Both the position numbers and the translations under genes were made by a program. The notes below the pieces were generated by a model. That model was not told the origin of the DNA, made no database searches, and saw only the letters and a program-made list of their open reading frames with translations. From Scytalidium lignicola (Eukaryota; Ascomycota; Leotiomycetes): DNA of 64,000 bases. Shown here piece after piece: positions 61,176 to 64,000 of this stretch (position 1 is its first letter; each line of letters starts with the position of its first letter). The DNA lies in contig NCSJ02000008.1 of NCBI GenBank assembly GCA_002812745.2, forward strand, positions 186,001 through 250,000, read 5' to 3'.

Positions 61176-62306
61176 CTAAGCCTTCAGAGTATTCGTCATG
61201 TCTGTCTCCAACTCCTCTTCGTACTCCACCTCCATTCTTGGATACTTCTTAGGCTTCGGCTTAGTGACAGGGCCTCTCTTTCTCTTTGCAGACTTCTTTG
61301 CATCTTCGTCATTGCTGCCGGACTCACTGTCCTCGTCATCCTCACTGCCAGTCTCTTCTCCGGTTTCTTCATCACTGTCAAGCCAATCTTCAATATCGTC
61401 ACCGAGCTCGGATTCATCCTCTCCTAGGTCGCTGACGTACTCGACAGCGCCAAATTCATCCTCACCTTCGAACTCTAACTCCTGTTCTTCTTCCTCAATA
61501 CCTTCATCCAGATCTTCGTCCTTCTCGCCTTCTCCCGTCCTCTCTAGACCCTTCAGAACTTTTTTCCAAATAGTTTCACTAACATTAAGAGGTTGATCAC
61601 CGTAAGCGCCACTCCTAAGTCGTTGAAGAAGTTCACGCTCGATTGCCCGTTCAACACGTGCAGCAGCAAGGGCTTTTCTTTCTCTAGCCTCTTCCCTGTT
61701 CCGAACCTTTGGTGCCAATTTTGGAACGAGTTTCTCTCCTAGCCTCTCATCTTCCTTAGCCAATCTTCGTATTCGAATATTAACTTGTGTCAGCCCTAAT
61801 AATCCTACTTAGTTATTGTATAAATGTATTCTTATGATCGAACTTACTAGTAAGACGAGATTTGCATCTGTGAACCATGAATTTGGGCCCTGTCCAAGAG
61901 AATAGATATTAGCTTCTGCCTGCATTAACAGTTTAGAAAGCAAGAAGGACCTACAATATATCAACCTCTCATCTATCTGCTCCAATGCCTTGGAATAATT
62001 TTGAGATAGCTTAATCCTTTCCCATAACTTCGCCGGTGTATGCGCTCGCTCAATCGTCTTCATGTAGAGATATATGGTCCCATTATCCGCCTGGCGCACA
62101 GTAGCGTATCTCGAGTTTGCCAAAGGACATGAAGTCCTGTTGCACTCTCCAGTTGCATTATATTCATTCCTACAGAAATTCTTTTCTTTTGTGGTCTTCA
62201 ACTTGAAAGAACAGAATTGCTGGTTTATTATCTTGAAAAATTAGCACGCGCTAGATAGACTTTCAGAGATTAAATTTACCTGCCAAACAATCTCGTCAGA
62301 AGACAT
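61176..62306 (-). CDS. MAK16: 60S ribosome-biogenesis protein MAK16
   Basis: Exons on the minus strand: 62280-62306, 61955-62231, 61848-61889 and 61176-61795. Introns are 48, 65 and 52 bp; exon 3 is only 42 bp. Spliced product 321 aa (yeast Mak16 is 306). It acts in the nucleolus, where Mak16 binds pre-60S particles with Rpf1 and is needed for 27S pre-rRNA processing. Family signatures are all present: QFCSFK near residue 14, [29 protein letters not shown] split in two parts here ([19 protein letters not shown], then [10 protein letters not shown]), [40 protein letters not shown], and [10 protein letters not shown]. The Cys-x5-8-Cys arrangement suggests a zinc site. The C-terminal third is acidic and ends with a KRKRGP basic patch. 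The frame is kept only when all three introns are spliced. Confidence 0.93.
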
Positions 62307-62849
62307 CTTGGAATCTGTATTTGCACCTCAAAGGTGTGGCGCTCAGCAGACTTTATCCTTGTTTGAAGGGAACTAGATGCGACCAAAGATTCCTCGATCA
62401 AAGATAAGAAAACTCCTATAACACTTAGTTCACTTATGGAAGATGTGAAAAGGCCCTTCGGACGTTGAGCAGTTATAAGGAATAATTCCCGTCGACAGTG
62501 GATTCTTCTAAAGATATGCCCGCTTCAAGAGGCACAATAATTTGGATCCTAACTTTTTTTNCGGCAGAAATCATTGCTAGCTTGTGATTGGTGGATTACT
62601 TAACTCACCACATGCGGCGGCTAACCCTGCCAGCGCCAGCCTTGCCAGACGACCCCAGTTGCTGGTATTTTGCAAGTCGAACGGTTTGACGGCGGGGAAT
62701 GATTGTTCCGATCGATCAGTCAAGACACACGTTGGCCGCTGATATCCCCCACCACCTCAGTGTAGCTCAGCAACCCGATACCGCCATCTAAGCTCCTTTT
62801 TGGTGTCATATATTAGATCACAGCGGAAATACTTTGTATATAGCTTCCG
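62307..62849. other. Divergent promoter, MAK16 and GGA-type gene
   Basis: About 540 bp between start codons of two divergent genes. It has an N at 62,561 after a T run, and no TATA box next to either start. No gene or repeat seen. Confidence 0.4.
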
Positions 62850-64000
62850 ATGGAAGCGGTATCCGCGCGAATGGCAGCTAGAGACCGCTTCGGCACCATG
62901 GGTGATCCAGGGCCCTCGACCCTACAACGATACATACAACGAGCATGTAGTCCTGAGAATTTTGAACCAGATCTGGGACTCAATCTTGAGATCGCTGATC
63001 TAATTAACTCGAAGAAAGGAAACGCGCCCCGCGAAGCTGCTGTGGCCATTGTGAATTACATCAATCACCGAAACCCAAATGTATCGATCTTGGCTCTCAA
63101 TTTACTTGATATTTGTGTCAAAAATTGCGGATACCCTTTTCATCTTCAGATCAGTACAAAAGAATTTTTAAATGAGCTTGTCAGGCGGTTTCCTGAGCGT
63201 CCTCCTATACGGCCAACAAGGGTCCAGCTTAAGATATTGGAAGCTATTGAAGAGTGGCGGGGTACGATATGTCAGACGTCTAGGTATAAAGAGGACTTAG
63301 GGTTCATACGGGATATGCATAGACTCTTGAGTTATAAGGGATATGTATTTCCAGAGGTCAGAAGAGAAGATGCTGCTGTTTTAAACCCCAGCGATGTAAG
63401 TGTCACTATATGATGTTCGTAAAGGTAGAACTCTAATATGCTGACCGCCTAGCAGAACTTAAAATCCGCAGAAGAGATGGAGGAGGAAGAAAAGGCTGCA
63501 CAGTCTGCCAAATTACAAGAGCTAATTCGTCGCGGGGGGCCAGAGGATCTACAAGAGGCCAATCGACTAATGAAGATCATGGCGGGATACGATACACGGT
63601 CTAAGACTGATTATCGAGCAAAAGCGGCGGAAGAAGTAGCGAAGGTCCAGCAAAAGGCGAGGTTACTAGAAGAGCGTTTGGCTCAGTTCAAGCCGGGCGA
63701 CACTATGACAGAAGGAGATGTGTATGAAGAGCTTGCTTCAGCTCTTCAAAGCGCGCACCCTAAAATCCAAAGGATGTGTGAAGAGGAATCTGATGACCAT
63801 GAAGCGGTAGCCAAGTTGTTGGAGATCAATGATAGCATACATCGAACGGTGGAACGATATAAACTGATGAAAAAGGGCGATGTAGAAGCAGCTGCTAGAA
63901 TAGAAAAGGGTACCCTTGGTACTACAACAGGTGTAGGCAAAAATGCTGCAAATGAGCTCTCGTTGATTGACTTCGACGCTGAGAGTGAGACCAATGGCAC
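62850..64000 (+). CDS. GGA-type VHS-GAT clathrin adaptor (5' part)
   Basis: Exons 62850-63395 and 63456 onward, running off the window. Intron 60 bp, GTAAGT...CCTAGCAG, with two possible 3' AGs (63,452 and 63,455). First 182 codons hold the VHS domain (~22-165: NFEPDLGLNLEIADLIN, ALNLLDICVKNCGYPF and LGFIRDMHRLLSYKGY are signature). The next exon carries a coiled Glu/Lys-rich start (EEMEEEEKAAQ), then the GAT domain (YEELASALQSAHPKIQRM, LLEINDSIHRTVERYKLM). The sequence ends in an acidic linker, SLIDFDAESETNG. Yeast Gga1/Gga2 and relatives bind Arf-GTP and cargo at the trans-Golgi and sort toward endosomes. The C-terminal gamma-adaptin ear would lie past 64,000 and cannot be checked. Confidence 0.88.
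63396..63455 (+). other. Intron with tandem NAGNAG acceptor
   Basis: GTAAGT donor at 63,396. The acceptor reads CCTAGCAG, so splicing at either AG keeps the frame and would add or drop a single Gln codon before AsnLeuLys. Confidence 0.55.

Noticed and set aside
1..64000. CRISPR array, riboswitches, rRNA, biosynthetic gene cluster
   Set aside because: Nothing of this kind is present; the (TTC)n, AGACA and TCATCCC tracts are simple microsatellites, and the window is eukaryotic nuclear DNA.

Overview
The window is nuclear DNA of a filamentous ascomycete (Pezizomycotina). The evidence is short introns (about 43-199 bp) with TACTAAC/GCTAAC-like branch sites, fungal orthologues (MAK16, TSR3, mitochondrial IF-2, Pml1/SNIP1, a GGA adaptor, a Uga4/Hnm1-type permease, an NB-ARC protein with a hydrolase head), and a large AT-rich block of transposons broken by the C-to-T/G-to-A changes of repeat-induced point mutation (RIP). 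I cannot fix the genus; a leotiomycete or a related class is only a guess.

Layout. 1-1.1 kb: AT-rich relic. 1.7-14.1 kb: sparse genes, namely an intronless flavin monooxygenase (-), an unknown 469-aa protein (+), an unknown 887-aa three-exon protein (+) and a nine-exon, intact amino-acid/choline/GABA-type permease (+) right at the edge of the AT block. 14.3-39 kb: AT-rich, gene-free retroelement block. Inside it a Ty1/copia element (about 18.9-34.2 kb, plus strand) is interrupted by a complete but dead chromodomain Ty3/gypsy element (25,011-33,830) with 173-bp LTRs and a 5-bp AATAT target duplication. A Tad1/LINE-like element lies on the minus strand at about 34.3-37.9 kb. An LTR-like, less mutated island at 15.7-16.2 kb has an inverted, heavily mutated copy at 38.8-39.0 kb. 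38.0-38.2 kb keeps the 5' end of a broken CxxC/poly-Glu gene.

40-64 kb: ordinary gene-dense housekeeping DNA. In order: a Ras-like GTPase (-), mitochondrial translation initiation factor 2 (-) sharing a 168-bp divergent promoter with a two-helix membrane protein (+), a 1,494-aa alpha/beta-hydrolase-NB-ARC (NLR-like) protein (-), the FHA-domain splicing/retention factor Pml1/SNIP1 (-), a coiled-coil protein (+), the ribosome-biogenesis pair TSR3 (-) and MAK16 (-), and the start of a GGA-type VHS-GAT clathrin adaptor (+) that leaves the window.

There is no operon-like organisation and no sign of a biosynthetic cluster. The functional groupings visible are ribosome biogenesis (TSR3 beside MAK16), a shared promoter for the mitochondrial factor and the membrane protein, and a candidate innate-immunity/incompatibility NLR. 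The assembly carries single N characters, mostly next to homopolymer runs. In two genes the N behaves as one surplus base: removing it restores one long reading frame. Gene models below were built by hand from splice signals and reading frame; each spliced model is frame-consistent from ATG to stop.
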